The notes below the pieces were generated by a model that was given only the letters and a program-made list of their open reading frames with translations, did not search any database and was not told the DNA's origin. DNA of 64,000 nucleotides. Source: Coniosporium tulheliwenetii. Taxonomy: Eukaryota > Ascomycota > Dothideomycetes. Positions 1-10,898 of the stretch are shown here, piece after piece. Position 1 is the first letter of the stretch. Every line of letters starts with the position of its first letter. The stretch spans positions 1,054,001 through 1,118,000 of the forward strand of contig JAPDRP010000004.1 of the NCBI GenBank assembly GCA_030247845.1, written 5' to 3'. A program made the translations under genes and the position numbers.

Positions 1-111
1 ACAGCAAACAGGTTCCTGCAGTACTCGCATCTGCAGCCGATCGTGTATCCGGGACTGCATCTTCGGTTCGATACTACGGGCACGGGCAATGGCACGTTTA
101 CTGTGCTCTGA
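1..111 (+). CDS. 3' end of an unidentified protein
   Basis: Frame 1 is open from the window edge to a TGA at 109-111, giving about 36 C-terminal residues with a balanced, protein-like composition (ends ...LRFDTTGTGNGTFTVL). The short aromatic/glycine-rich tail looks like the last beta strands of a secreted or enzymatic domain, but I do not recognise the family. The start lies outside the window. Downstream sequence has no further conserved reading frame. Confidence 0.5.
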   Translation, partial: TANRFLQYSHLQPIVYPGLHLRFDTTGTGNGTFTVL

Positions 112-658
112 GTCCGGACGTGTGGTTCTCGCGCGAGGCGAGTGCCGGATGTGGCGATGAGGACGGTTTCGCTTCAGCACTACCATCCTATCTTTTCAGT
201 ATAGTAGAGTTCAGCAGAAGCGTCTTCAATGCCACTCAAGGCCTAATGGAGGAGGCCGTCGTGTTGTGGAGGTTGTTTCAGATGGGTGTGGAGATTCCCG
301 GAGGAATACCCCTTGAATTTTTCACGTTGCTCTCTATACTGGATAGATAGAGTCTGCCGCTGCAGCGTTCCTGAGTTTGGAAATGTTCAGTCTTCTAATA
401 GTACACGAATCAACTATGGTAGTTTCGAAGCTGATTCTGAATCTCCCGGCTCCGCATGTAATCCACCCCAGCCCAAGCAACCGTAATTCTGGGGTATCAT
501 AAAGCAACAAATCCAGTTCCAGCACGCCAGTTCATACTCCCAGCTCCCGCGGTTTGGGGTATCGTAAAAGCAGCAAGCAAACTTGCAGCGAGCCTGATCC
601 AAACTCCCAGCTCCGCTTGCACGAGGAAAGCTGTATTCGACCATGACCCTGGGGCATT
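112..658. other. Intergenic, no gene seen
   Basis: Shared 3' region of the partial gene at the left edge and the convergent membrane-protein gene. Short open frames have no recognisable content. The stretch 420-625 carries a loosely repeated unit (caaactatggtagtttcgaa-like, aatccagttccagc, aactcccagctcc, ggggtatc), which suggests an old local duplication. Confidence 0.4.
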
Positions 659-1425
659 CTAAGGGGCTGCATCCTGAGCTGATGAGCCAGCCGGTTTGCG
701 GACAGGCATCTCGTAATTCTCGGGAGTCGCGGCAGGTCTGGGCTTGATCATGCGCAGCTTGTTAAAAGTAGCGGAAGCATAGCACATGTAACCGAAATAT
801 CTGTCACACGGTTAGCCATGCGTAACAGTGAAGGTGATGGAAGGAGGACATACAAGAATATCAAGGGGATAGAGAAGCCGGTCAAGCTATCAGCTAAGGC
901 GTTACCGACGCCTTCCAGGTAGTCGTTCACTGATAAGATGCGGGCTTGGTAGCAGACTAGTTCTACAAGGTAAGTTTCTCTGCGTCGGTTGCAGATTTTT
1001 CAATGAGCTTACAATCGGCGGACTCGAGATCATTGGGCTGCAGGTTGAAATAGTGGCAGTGCATCCATAGTGACATGGTAACAGTCCAGCCAAAAAAGAA
1101 GATGGTCGATATGATAACGCCATAGAGCGGCGTGACCTTGTTGCGCTTGTAGAGGACGATGCTACCAGTGCTTGCCAAGATGGACGCTAGGGGCGTGGTT
1201 CCGCAGAAGAAGACGGCATAACTGTTCCACAACCTAAGTAAATCGAAAAACAACGCAACATGGACTTTGGACTCACGCTGTCTTCGAACTCACGTGGCTA
1301 CGGACGGGGGCTTTTACAAGCTGAGCCGCGTATGCGGAAGCTAGACCAAGCGTCACGATGGCCAACAATCTTGCCCAGGCTTCAACGACTACCGCCCGGC
1401 GACAAAATGTTGCTTCGGGAGTCAT
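659..1425 (-). CDS. Four-helix integral membrane protein, unknown function
   Basis: I join four exons: ATG at 1425 (MTPEATFCRR...), a 43-base intron with GTGAGT donor near 1230-1275, an intron with GTAAGC donor near 950-1003, and a small GTATGT intron near 790-865, ending at TAG 659-661. The product is about 205 residues with four hydrophobic segments: WARLLAIVTLGLASAYAAQL, then the region starting WNSYAVFFCG, then YGVIISTIFFFGWTVTMSLW, then FSIPLIFLYFGYMCYA. A short polar, proline-containing cytoplasmic-type tail follows. The spacing resembles small fungal four-span membrane proteins, but I see no diagnostic motif and do not assign a family. The splice choices at the second and third introns were picked to keep the frame and are inference. 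Confidence 0.5.
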
Positions 1426-2396
1426 GTTGGATTCGAACGCTGGGTCCGCTGTGAAGAGAGATGATTGAGGCGAAGTGTCGCGGTGTTTGTCGTTTCTACT
1501 GCCACTCGGCGTAAAATTAGCAGCACGGGGTACAGTGTTGATCTTGAATCTTGGGCGGCTCACGAACAAGGTGGCACGTGAAACGGGCTGCAATCTGTGC
1601 GAAGTTCAGAGACATTTGAAACACAATGAGTCGATTACCTGAGCCTACAGAGTGAAAACAGCTAAACGTTGAAGGGAGCCTGATGCGGCTACAGCATTCA
1701 CTTAGCTTAAGGATGGCCGATATCACTGTCATGCTATGTACCCACGGTAGCCCTTGGTAATCAGTCTCATCGTTTAAGCAGTCCAAGACGTGCTTAGTAA
1801 AGGCGGCCATTGGGGATGTGCCCGACGCCCTGCGTAAAGCGAAACAGAAAGCTTGCTGAAAGGAGGAGTGCGCTTAAAAAGGTCAGAGTGAAAGAGAGCT
1901 CAAAATAAATAGAGAGGCTTCCCCGAAGGGACATTTTTACTACGCCAACCGTCTGTTAGCACCCTTACGCTGCTCGTATCTCCACTAATCGCCGTCACCG
2001 GTATCGCTCCTTCTTTACAATAATGAGGATCCCTCACGAGCTTAAACTGCAAGTAACATCTACCGTAGCATAGAACACTTTCACTTTAGCGGACATTCCC
2101 GGACACTCTTCCACTTCCAATTGTGGCAGTATCAGGTCTTTCGTAGAACGTCGCAGAGGCAGATATTACCCTGGGGAGCGGCAACGATGACAGTGGCCGG
2201 TAGCGTTCAAGCACGGCGAGCATGCCAATCGGCCAGAGCGTGAGGGTCCTCGGCGTTACGACGAAGAGAGCTTGCTCCTGCTCGATGAGGATGAGGTCTG
2301 CCACGGCGTTTCTTCGGCATCACGAAGCCGTATGGGCTCGCCTTCCACCTCCATCAATCTCCCCGCCCAGCCAAGTCAACATCTGCTCCCTTCATC
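1426..2396. other. Divergent intergenic region
   Basis: Lies between the start of the membrane protein (-) and the SPFH protein (+), so it should hold both promoters. No conserved open frame is seen. An A-rich stretch with aaataaatagagag near 1903-1918 is a possible core promoter element for the minus gene, weakly supported. Confidence 0.4.
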
Positions 2397-3763
2397 ATGG
2401 CCCCAGCAAGTGATCTGGTCATGCCAGCCATGGCGAGAGTGATACACAGCTCGCGGCGCCAGCTGTCAGCAAGCAACCGCAGAACACTGGCAGCATTAAC
2501 CAGCTCCGCCGCCCGCCATCCATCTTCGCCCCACGTCCGCGCCTTCTCCATGGGACCACCGTTCTCCGCCGCGACTCCTGCCAACAGCCCTTTCGGTCTC
2601 TCCAGCCTCTCTGCAGGCGGCGCACCGCCATCGTACTTCCAGAGGCCTTCGCTACCCGCCAACACAATCATCAAGTTCGTACCACAGCGGACAGCATGGA
2701 TAGTCGAGCGCATGGGAAAGTTCAACCGGATACTAGAGCCCGGCCTAGCCATCTTGGTGCCCTTCATCGACCGGATAGCCTACGTCAAGAGTCTAAAGGA
2801 AGCCGCGATTGAGATCCCCAGCCAGAGCGCCATCACCGCCGATAACGTCACCCTGGAGCTCGACGGCGTGCTATACACCCGGGTGTTTGACGCCTACAAA
2901 GCGAGGTATGGCCTAGTTTCTGGCAGCGGGTAGGAGTACAGGGGCTGACGTGAATGCAGCTACGGAGTCGAAGACGCTGAATACGCCATCTCTCAACTCG
3001 CCCAAACGACCATGCGTTCCGAGATCGGCCAGCTAACCCTCGACCACGTCCTCAAAGAGCGCGCGAACCTGAACTCCAACATCACCGTCGCCATCAACGA
3101 GGCCGCCCAAGCCTGGGGGTTACCTGCCTGCGTTACGAGATCCGAGACATCCACGCTCCGGCCGGCGTAGTAGAGGCCATGCACCGCCAAGTCACCGCCG
3201 AGCGGAGCAAGCGCGCCGAGATCCTTGAGTCTGAGGGCCAGAGGCAGAGCGCGATCAACATCGCCGAGGGAAGGAAGCAGAGCGTCATTCTCGCCTCCGA
3301 GGCGCTCAAGGCGGAGCAGATCAACATGGCGAGCGGCGAGGCACAGGCGATATTGTTGAAGGCGCAGGCGACGGCCCAGGGCATCGATGCTGTGGCGGGC
3401 GCGATCGCGCAGGGCAAGGAGTCGGCGCAGGGCGCTGTCAGCCTCAGCGTCGCGGAGAAGTATGTCGATGCGTTCGGCAAGCTGGCGAAGGAGGGCACGT
3501 CGGTCATTGTGCCGGGCAATGTTGGGGATATCGGCGGCATGATTGCTAGTGCGATGGCGGTGTATGGCAAGGTCAGCGAAGGGCAGGCAAAGACGATGGC
3601 GGCGAGGATGCTGGGGCCTGGCAGCAACACCAATCCGACTGGTAGTAAGGCTGTTGCTTCGATGGAGGAGCTTGAAAAAGAAGCGCAGCAGCTCCAGGCC
3701 AAGACCGATGAGGTGGCGAGGAGTGTGTTGGACGGATTTGACAAGACGACTAAGAAGCACTAG
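2397..3763 (+). CDS. Stomatin-like protein 2, mitochondrial SPFH protein (one apparent frameshift)
   Basis: Membrane-scaffold protein of the SPFH (prohibitin/stomatin) superfamily. Metazoan SLP-2 acts at the mitochondrial inner membrane with prohibitins and cardiolipin. Residues 1 to about 90 are rich in R/S/A without acids, as expected for a presequence; a second ATG at 2430 (MARVIHSSRRQL) is an equally good start. The SPFH domain begins at IIKFVPQRTAWIVERMGKF and contains NVTLELDGVLYTRVFDAYKA, SYGVEDAEYAISQLAQTTMR and LDHVLKERANLN, followed by the helical ERSKRAEILESEGQRQ segment and a C-terminal coiled coil. One intron, 2906-2959, splits the AYKA/SYGVED junction exactly where SLP-2 alignment requires. 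At the G5 run 3115-3119 the frame is lost: the family needs AWGVTCLRYEIRDIHAP, which is present one frame over. One missing G would restore it. Confidence 0.88.
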
Positions 3764-3969
3764 AGGCGGAAAGCAGCGAAGATATTGAAAACGCAAAGCG
3801 TGGGTTTAGCGTCCTTTTTTTGCATTCGCATTGGTATTGGCACAGGTGTTATCTGGGTTCGTGCAAAACTGTACAGAGTTAGGATTCCCACTCATTACCC
3901 AGACAGATGTCAGTTTATTCATGTAATACCGTCTTCTTCATAGCTTGATGGCTTCACAGCTTCTTCTAC

Positions 3970-4781
3970 TCACTTCCGCCTGATTAACCTATCCAACGCG
4001 ACCTCAATAGCTTTCATAACCTGCTCCCCCTTCTCCCACACCTCATCATGCTTTCCCACCATATCAAGAACGACACGTTCCCTATCCGCCCCTTCCCCTC
4101 AAACCCCTCCCCCTCAGCGTCTCTACCATCGCATCCCTCTGATTCCTATCCACAAGCTCATCCTGCACACTATGTCCCAGCACAACCACGCACCTCCCGC
4201 CCTCCCCATCTCCGTCCCGCAATGTCCCAACTCCCCCAACCGGACTCGCCTTCGCCCACTCCCGCTCCTCCTTCCCAAAGGCAGCCTCCACAAACTCCCG
4301 ATACGCCGGATGGCTGTGCGTCTCCACGAGCAGGGGTATGTCGTAGATACCGCAGAGACCCACAACAGCCGCGGGTGGAGCTAAATCTCCATATCCGCTG
4401 CGCGGACTGTAGTCCCCTCGCCTCGCAGCCAGCTCACGTAGCGCCTGAAACGCGAGCGTCGCGCCGCAGGAGTGGCCCACGAGTAGATACTCGTATGCCG
4501 GGCCGCGACCGACACTGCCGACGTTGTACTCGCGGCTCAGCCACCGTAACGCGGCTGTGACGTCCTCGAGGTGGTCCGGATGTCTTGCGTTCCTGGCGGC
4601 GTCGTCGGGACGACTGGGATCAGTGGGGTGCGAGGGGTAGGGCGAGAGGCGGTAGTTTAGGGATGCGAATCCGGCGATGCGGGGGAGGGTTTCGGGAGCG
4701 GAGTTGAGGATGAGGTTGAGGGTTGGTTGGAATGAGGTGGAGGTTATGGCGGGGTCGCGCCAGGCGCCGCCGTGGATGTAG
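3970..4781 (-). CDS. Kynurenine formamidase-type alpha/beta hydrolase (5' exon unresolved, one frameshift)
   Basis: Probably hydrolyses N-formylkynurenine in tryptophan-to-NAD synthesis (Bna7 family). The main exon starts after a CAG acceptor at 4782-4784 with YIHGGAWRDPAI, the HGGxW oxyanion motif. It continues through LNYRLSPYPSHP and the nucleophile motif GHSCGATLAFQ to GLCGIYDIP, HSVQDELV (likely acid) and GKHDEVW (likely catalytic His), ending LDRLIRRK at TGA 3970-3972. That order of motifs matches fungal Bna7 proteins. Near 4095-4098 the frame shifts within a G4 run of the coding strand; removing one base joins VETLRGRGL to the GKHDEVW frame. The first exon should lie a little upstream (4800-5000), but I could not choose a start. 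Other esterases of the same fold are the main alternative. Confidence 0.7.
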
Positions 4782-6211
4782 CTGGGGTTTTGTTAGTTGG
4801 AGGTCTAAGGAATGCGAGGACTTGGAATGGGAGGGATGCGTTATAAAGTTGATAGGAAAAGCAAGGGTTAACTGCGCTTCATGTACTACGATAACACAGA
4901 GAGTAAACAGAAATGAGGTTCCCTAGGGCGAGGGGAAGATATTTGAAACCCGCATATTCTTGACGATTATCTAGCTTAGAAAGCTGGAAAACCGCCGGGT
5001 TGTCGTCCTATTACTGTTCGAGCCGCGGTACGATTATGATGTATCGACATGGAATGGAAGATAGGATTTGAGGGCGAATAATAGAGAACATTCCGGAGAG
5101 TCTAGGTCCCAACTCGGACATCAAATAAACGAATTGTACACGTCTTATACAAAAGAATGCAGTCAGACGATCACATCGAATTACCCTCAACCTCAACTCT
5201 GCACGTTACAAACAAATGGAACGCCCGAACGATTGCATTGGTTCCTCGTTGCTCGACAGTAAGAGGCGTACCTACATAACCCAAAACGTCCGCTCAGGCG
5301 ATGACTCGGTCAGCGGCCGCGGAAGACAGATATCGAGTGTCTGAAGGCGGGTTGCGCTGGTGAGGTAAGGTAAATTGTGTTGAAACTGAGGGAAAGACAT
5401 TCCCAAAAATACAGACAGATGAAATGTTGGAATTCCAGTGTCAGGGATAACAGGGGATGGTCAGGGAAAGACTAATGACTACGCGAGATGTTTGCTAGGG
5501 CTAGCGAAATTCAGCATGTTCTATCCTGCGGTATATTGGTTGATGCTCTGTAATATTGGGTTTGGCGGACGAGGGATTTCTGAAGTCAGGACGTTTGTTC
5601 TGATGTCCTCCGACCACCAGAACCACGAGGAGCGAGTCGCTGGGCACCAGACTGCACGCGTCCTAGAAGGGTAATATTGGCTTTCCCGTAGAACGACGCA
5701 GGCAAAGGGCGCCGATCGAGAAGGGGATCGGATCAGGAGGAATGTCAATCCAGGGGGCGAGCCGATCAAGAAGGTGTTCCGGAAGGGGACGATCCAGAAG
5801 GGAACGATCAAGAGAACGCCGGTCGAGATCGACGCCGTTCCAGAATGTCTACTTCGAAGACTTTCTAATGTTCAGGACGAATTACCGTCTCTCGGTCTTC
5901 GCAGTTGAAGTTCCCCAAAGCCTCGATGTATATTACCTCCAGACCACAGTGTCGAGATGGATGTCGGTCGAGACGGGAGGCATTCGAAACTCGCTCAAGA
6001 AACAGGACAAAGCCGTAGCGGGAGTACAAATTCCTCAAGGCCACCATGGGAGATTCAGACGCGTAAATACAGCATCTCGACTAGATACCTAGTCTAGGCG
6101 CCAATACCCCATCTCTTCTAACTATACAGTGGTATCATCCCATATGCTACAAGACCTGCGCACTAAGCGCAGGTATTATACAACCCAACGGACCAAAAGT
6201 ACAACAAATGC
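4782..6211. other. Intergenic, about 1.4 kb; degenerate repeat cluster at 5718-5826
   Basis: Probably includes the unresolved first exon and promoter of the formamidase gene. No conserved gene is seen. At 5718-5826 there are about five imperfect copies of a unit like cgatcaagaaggg. They lie in a plus-strand open frame (5742-6092) whose first 35 residues are an Arg/Ser/Glu-rich run; the rest has no recognisable similarity. I do not call it a gene. Confidence 0.35.
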
Positions 6212-7697
6212 CTAACCCTCCCTCTCCGCCGCCGTTTCCCTCGTGATCGGCCCTTCTTCTCCTTTTGCAATCCTCATCGCCCTCTGCTCCTCCGGATAAT
6301 ACAGCACAAACCGCCTCATCCTCTCCGCGATCCTCGGATCCAGTGCCACGGGATCAAGCCACACGCTCTCCCTCTCCCCCGCCTCCCTCTTCCTAACACT
6401 CTTATGCCACTCCTGCTCCTCCTGCCTCAACAGTCCCTGCTGCTCCCAGCTCTCTCCCTGCCCCTCTCAGCCACAGCGGCGCTCGTGTCCAGGCCGATCG
6501 TCTCACCCGCACCACCCGTCACTGCCGCATTCTCGTGGACCTGGTAGTACGGCCGATTATACGCGAGCACGGCGGCCGCGACGTCGCGGCCGATATCATC
6601 GGCGAGGACGCGCCGGTGCAGGAAGCGGTACATGCGGAGCGGGGTGTTTAGAAAGCCGAGGATGTGCGGGAGGGGTATTGTGTTGGATGGAGGAAGTTCG
6701 GATGGGAGGTTTGGCGAAGGCGTCGCGGTGGAGTAGTCCGAAGGGTAGATGAAGGGGGTGGTTGCTTTCGTTTCGCGGGTTTGGCTTCTTCTTTCGGGGG
6801 ATCGGCTGGTGGTGGTGGGGTGGTGGAGTCTGTGGATGGCGAGGGAGCGGTGGGAGAGGCATCGTCGGATGGTTGGGAGGGAGTGGAGGATAAGAGGTCG
6901 CTGGCTGCTGGAGGCTCGCTGGCGGAGGCTGCTGGGTCCGGCGTAGCTTCTAGGGCAGGCTGCTCTTCTACCGGCGGAGGAGGCGCATCGAGCGGCCCTA
7001 GCCATCCCTCGTGTAGACCTCTGATGTACTCCTTCCATGTGTGTCGTCCAACCACTATGTCCCCCTGCACGCCCTCCTCGTCCGTGAATCCAGCCCTTTC
7101 TCTCGTCTGACGCACAACGAGGTCCTCATCTTCTTCCAAGGGCTCCTGACTCGGCTCACCCTTCATCTTCCTAAGCTTTCGTATCCTCTCCGCCAGCCCG
7201 GCTCTTACATCTCCCTCTCTCCTGCCCTCCACGACATCCCAGTCCAGCGCCGCCGCCACAAGGATAGGCTTGATGTACTCGTGGAAGTGCTCTCGGGCGG
7301 CCAGAAGCCCGTCGGCCGGAGGCGCGGAGAGGTAGATCACGACCTTCCGCCTCAGAGCGCTGGTCGGTAGGGGTTCCTGTGACAGATGGGATACTAGATC
7401 GCACCACTTCTTCTGCACGCGCTTCTTCTCTCGCCGGTCGTAGACGAGCGCCGCGGTCCAGGAGCCGGTGATTGTGAGGAAGATCATCCAGTTGCGGGAA
7501 GGGAGCTTGAAGCGGAAGTTTGGGAGGCCTGGAGTTCTGTATCAGCTTACGATATAGATAGCAGGACCTGGAGAGAAATTACCCATCATCCTAAAGACGG
7601 GATTGCCTTGGGGTTTGGTGGCTTTTGCTGCAGCTTCCATTGCTGAGCTGGCAGTCTTAGCCTGCGGAGCCGACGCATCTTTGCTTGTGTCCGCCAT
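6212..7697 (-). CDS. TIM54: Tim54, TIM22 inner-membrane translocase subunit (two apparent frameshifts)
   Basis: Subunit of the carrier-import (TIM22) translocase in the mitochondrial inner membrane. Exon 1 starts MADTSKDASAP at 7697 and is spliced at MMG/LPNFRFKLPSRNWM. The single membrane span IFLTITGSWTAALVY lies near residue 55 and is followed by DRREKKRVQKKW, RKVVIYLSAPPADGL and FHEYIKPILVAAALDWDVVE, all typical of fungal Tim54. After a low-complexity Pro/Ser insert the conserved tail is PFIYPSDYSTATPSP, LPHILGFLNTPLRMYRFLHR and FVLYYPEEQ. The three parts lie in three frames: one base appears lost at the G5 run 6754-6758, and another between about 6440 and 6470 (plus-strand C4 at 6461-6464). 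Head to head with the uL23m gene, 167 bp away. Confidence 0.9.
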
Positions 7698-7864
7698 TAC
7701 GGCAGCTGGACCTTGAGGCCGAATAGATATCCGTTGAAACGATACGAAACTTTTGTCAAACCATCGAGATATCCAGCCGGCCAAACCCCGGCAAGATTTC
7801 TCGACATCTCAAGCTCACCTCCGATCGCCCTCCGCAACAGCTTCCCATAACCCCCGGAACCACA
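7698..7864. promoter_or_regulatory. Divergent promoter shared by TIM54 and uL23m
   Basis: Only 167 bases separate the two start codons, so both core promoters and 5' UTRs must overlap here. Both products are mitochondrial biogenesis proteins, which suggests co-expression. I see no TATA box. The contents are inferred from position only. Confidence 0.6.
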
Positions 7865-8668
7865 ATGCGACCCGCCTTCCGAATAGTGGACACCGTCCGC
7901 GGGCCCTTCGCCCTGGGCACCAAAGAGATCTACCTGTGCGCCCCCTACTCTCTCACCAATCCGCCCTCCCTCCACCCCCAGTCCGCCTACTTATCCTCCA
8001 TACTAACCCTCCACCCCCAGACCAACCTTCACAATCACCCTCCTCCGCAGCTCCTACCTCCCCCGACCTTCGCGAAATTCATGGTCCCCCTAAACCTCAA
8101 CAAGCTCGACCTCCGGGACTACCTCTACAACGCGTACGGCGTCAAAGTGCTCAGCGTGCGCAGTTTCGTAGCCCAGTCGCCCGTGCGGCAAGACAAGCCG
8201 GACGCAGAGCGGCCGAAGCCGCGGAAGTGGTATAGAGAGAGAGCGAAGAAGTTCATGGTTGCGGAGTTGGAAAGGCCGTTCGTGTGGCCCGATGTGCCGG
8301 AGGACTTTTCGCCGTGCGTGCTTACCCTGTCTCCATTTCTCGTTGATCGGTCGCTTCACAGGCGCGCTGGAGGAGGATTTGGAGCTTGGGGGTATCAATG
8401 GGAAGATATGCTGATGGCTGATGTTCTACAGATGGGACAAAGAAACCCACGACGCCGCCGAAAAAGAACAAGAAACTTTCCGGGAGACCATGATGCCCGA
8501 CGCATCAACCAAGCCCCGCGCGGGCGCGACACGATGGCGGAGCAGGCGCGGCGGCTTCTTGAGGGCAAGGAGCGGTGGCAGCCGACGTGGCAGGCGCTGG
8601 AAGCGAAGAGGACGGCCGTTCCCGAGCACGATCCGCTGTTGCCTGCGGATGCGCCGAGGGTTCCATGA
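7865..8668 (+). CDS. Mitochondrial large-subunit ribosomal protein uL23m (two apparent frameshifts)
   Basis: Component of the mitochondrial ribosome exit-tunnel region (yeast Mrp20 family). Exon 1 ends in GTKEIYL and a 97-base intron (donor GTGCGC, acceptor CCCCAG at 8018-8020) joins it to PTFTITLLRSSYLPP, then TFAKFMVPLNLNKLDLRDYL and YNAYGVKVLSVRSFV, the family signature. A second intron removes sequence between VPEDFSP and WDKETHDAAEKEQE (acceptor at 8431). The C-terminal part ends EQARRLLEGKERWQPTWQAL. Two single-base losses are needed: in the C5 run 8060-8064 (YLP to TFAKF) and near 8522-8524 (PRAG to RDTMAEQ). Without them the conserved blocks fall in different frames. Confidence 0.87.
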   Translation: MRPAFRIVDTVRGPFALGTKEIYLCAPYSLTNPPSLHPQSAYLSSILTLHPQTNLHNHPPPQLLPPPTFAKFMVPLNLNKLDLRDYLYNAYGVKVLSVRSFVAQSPVRQDKPDAERPKPRKWYRERAKKFMVAELERPFVWPDVPEDFSPCVLTLSPFLVDRSLHRRAGGGFGAWGYQWEDMLMADVLQMGQRNPRRRRKRTRNFPGDHDARRINQAPRGRDTMAEQARRLLEGKERWQPTWQALEAKRTAVPEHDPLLPADAPRVP

Positions 8669-10898
8669 GTCGCTGGGGGAGGGGGAAGGACGCATTGACA
8701 TTCTGGTTTAGTTCCATCTTGATGTATAGATATGGTATGGAGTGTAGGGTTGGGGCTATTTGGCATTGTGGTGGCAGGGAGAGTTGTAAAGTTGGGCTAC
8801 TGCTGTGTTTTGAGCATTATCAGGTCAATCATGTATTCAGGAAACTGTATATAACGTCTCATCGTCAGCTGCAGGGGAGGGAATACCAACAACCATGAGG
8901 CAGCAATTTACTATTAGGTCTGTGGGGCTTCTAGAGTATATCTTCAGATGGCTGCTGAGCAGAAGTCCAAGCGGGACGAAGTACATTAACTGAGTGATCG
9001 AAGCTTGGTAGATCTGTGTTGGGCAACCTTGCTTTACATCGATCCGTTGGACAGTGCACCGCGTATCGAGCAACACACCTGCACTCCCAACCAGGTTGAG
9101 AAGAGCGAGTTCCATCGTACATAGTTGAAAATGGTCTGTTGAGGCACTGTACTCATGGGGAGTTTCGCGCATCACATAATAAAAGAGGCAGTCACATCAC
9201 AGCATAGTCAGGCGGAAAGTCTTGAAGAATGTATTATTCGTTGCTGGTCGGTGTTCTACTCCGGCTATCTAAGACACTATGTGTCGTGCTACCAAACGTC
9301 AGTGACCCGAAAACGCGAGTTACAGACAATGATTATAGACGGAAGTCGATATATCAGCTCTCCAGGGTGATGTTTGTTTCTTCAAAGAACTCTCAGGAAG
9401 AACACAGCGAATCATTGGGTTCATCAGAGAATGGGAAGGAGGATGAGCGAGACAGAACGTACCATTGCAAGACTTGTGTCACATTCAAACGCACACTCCT
9501 TTGACCTACTTTACATCCAGGCCCGGTTAGCATAGGTTCGTAGCCAGGTGAAAGCGCTTTCCCGTGTATAAAAGCAAAGCGGATAGCCATCTGCAATCAG
9601 GCTTGAGCCTTCAGTCAGCCAATGCGCGCTCACAATTCGGTCGAAGCGGAGCATACCTCATTAAATCAGAATTTTCAGTGTTGTACGTTCATTCCGGACG
9701 TGCCCTCGTTACAAGGCAGCCGATCAAACAGTGTGAATAGTGATCATCATGTAAGGGATGGCCTGCTGGGTGCGAAAAAAGCACTCTTCTATATTTACCT
9801 GCTCCGATGGCGAGTTAGCAAAGGCTTGCAGGAGCAACGCCGAAAGCCATGTGGGGTTATGGCAGAATCAGCCATTGACATTATCAACAAGTACTTCCTC
9901 CACCTGACGCCCACGAGGTTTGTACGCCTCGCTGTTTGCGGATGCCAGACGAGGAGTACGCAGTCTGTCCGCCTGTCGAAAAGTGTTCTTCATATGGTGT
10001 GCCGGGTAGCGTGGGCGTGTGGCTGGGGTTGAGGAGGGTGGGTACCTGATTCGACAGCATCGTTAGCTTGGTGATACTAAACGGCGTCAAGATGGAGAGG
10101 CAAAGTTGAGGAAGCAATGTCAGACAAGGCTGAAACTAATTTGACGGGTTCGACAGTATATGTTCAGATTGAGGAATGCCTTTCCGTGTCGCTTGATCAT
10201 CACGCTAAATGGGGAGTGTGGATAAGAAAAGGAGCGACCGTACCTTTGTGGTCTGGCACGGCCCGCTGTAGTACGAAGCATCGCATGTATGCTCGAGCGG
10301 GCCGTGTGCTGTGTCGCAGCGCGTCTTGAAACGTTCGTCGATGGTGCAGAATCGCGCCCTGAAGCCATGGTTAGCTTGTGCGAACCGAATAGTACGGAGA
10401 TTGCTCGAGGGAACGGCAAGTGTCAGATTAATTCTAGAGTTTGATGGTCCTTCACGACGCTATAGGATTTGGATTGTTCGTGTAAAGTAATCATCCTTCT
10501 GTGCGGCTTGTAAAGAGACATTGGCAAGAGACTTACTCAGTTCAGCCGCAACAAACTGCAACCGCTCCACATCGGAAGTCCATAAAGGGCAGTTTGTGTG
10601 GTCCTGTCATGGTCACGAAGGAAGTGGAAGGTGGACGATGGAGAGCTTGGAGCTTCTCTGGAGTTGAGGAAAATTAACGAAGAGCCGCTAAGTAGCGTCG
10701 GCAGTTACCGAGAGAGCTTGTCGCCTCAGGCCACCACACACGTGATCCACGAAAGCGTTTGCAAAGGTACATATTTGAAAAGGGGCAGTACAAAAATACA
10801 AAACACGTATATACTGTCATCAACGCTCGGTAAGGTACTAACGATTGCGCATAACATGGCGCCTGACCCAGAAATTTTTTAAAAGAAGTGCAGGCATC
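8669..10898. other. Gene-poor region, 2.2 kb
   Basis: Contains only short open frames on both strands with no conserved motif, signal peptide or transmembrane pattern that persists. It holds the 3' ends of uL23m (+) and of the flavoprotein (-). The low coding content and mixed composition could reflect an eroded gene or repeat, but I cannot identify either. Confidence 0.4.

Noticed and set aside
2906..3120. Programmed ribosomal frameshifting as the explanation of the broken frames
   Set aside because: The breaks occur in many unrelated genes at plain G/C runs, in both directions, without slippery heptamers or downstream structures. Run-length error is simpler.
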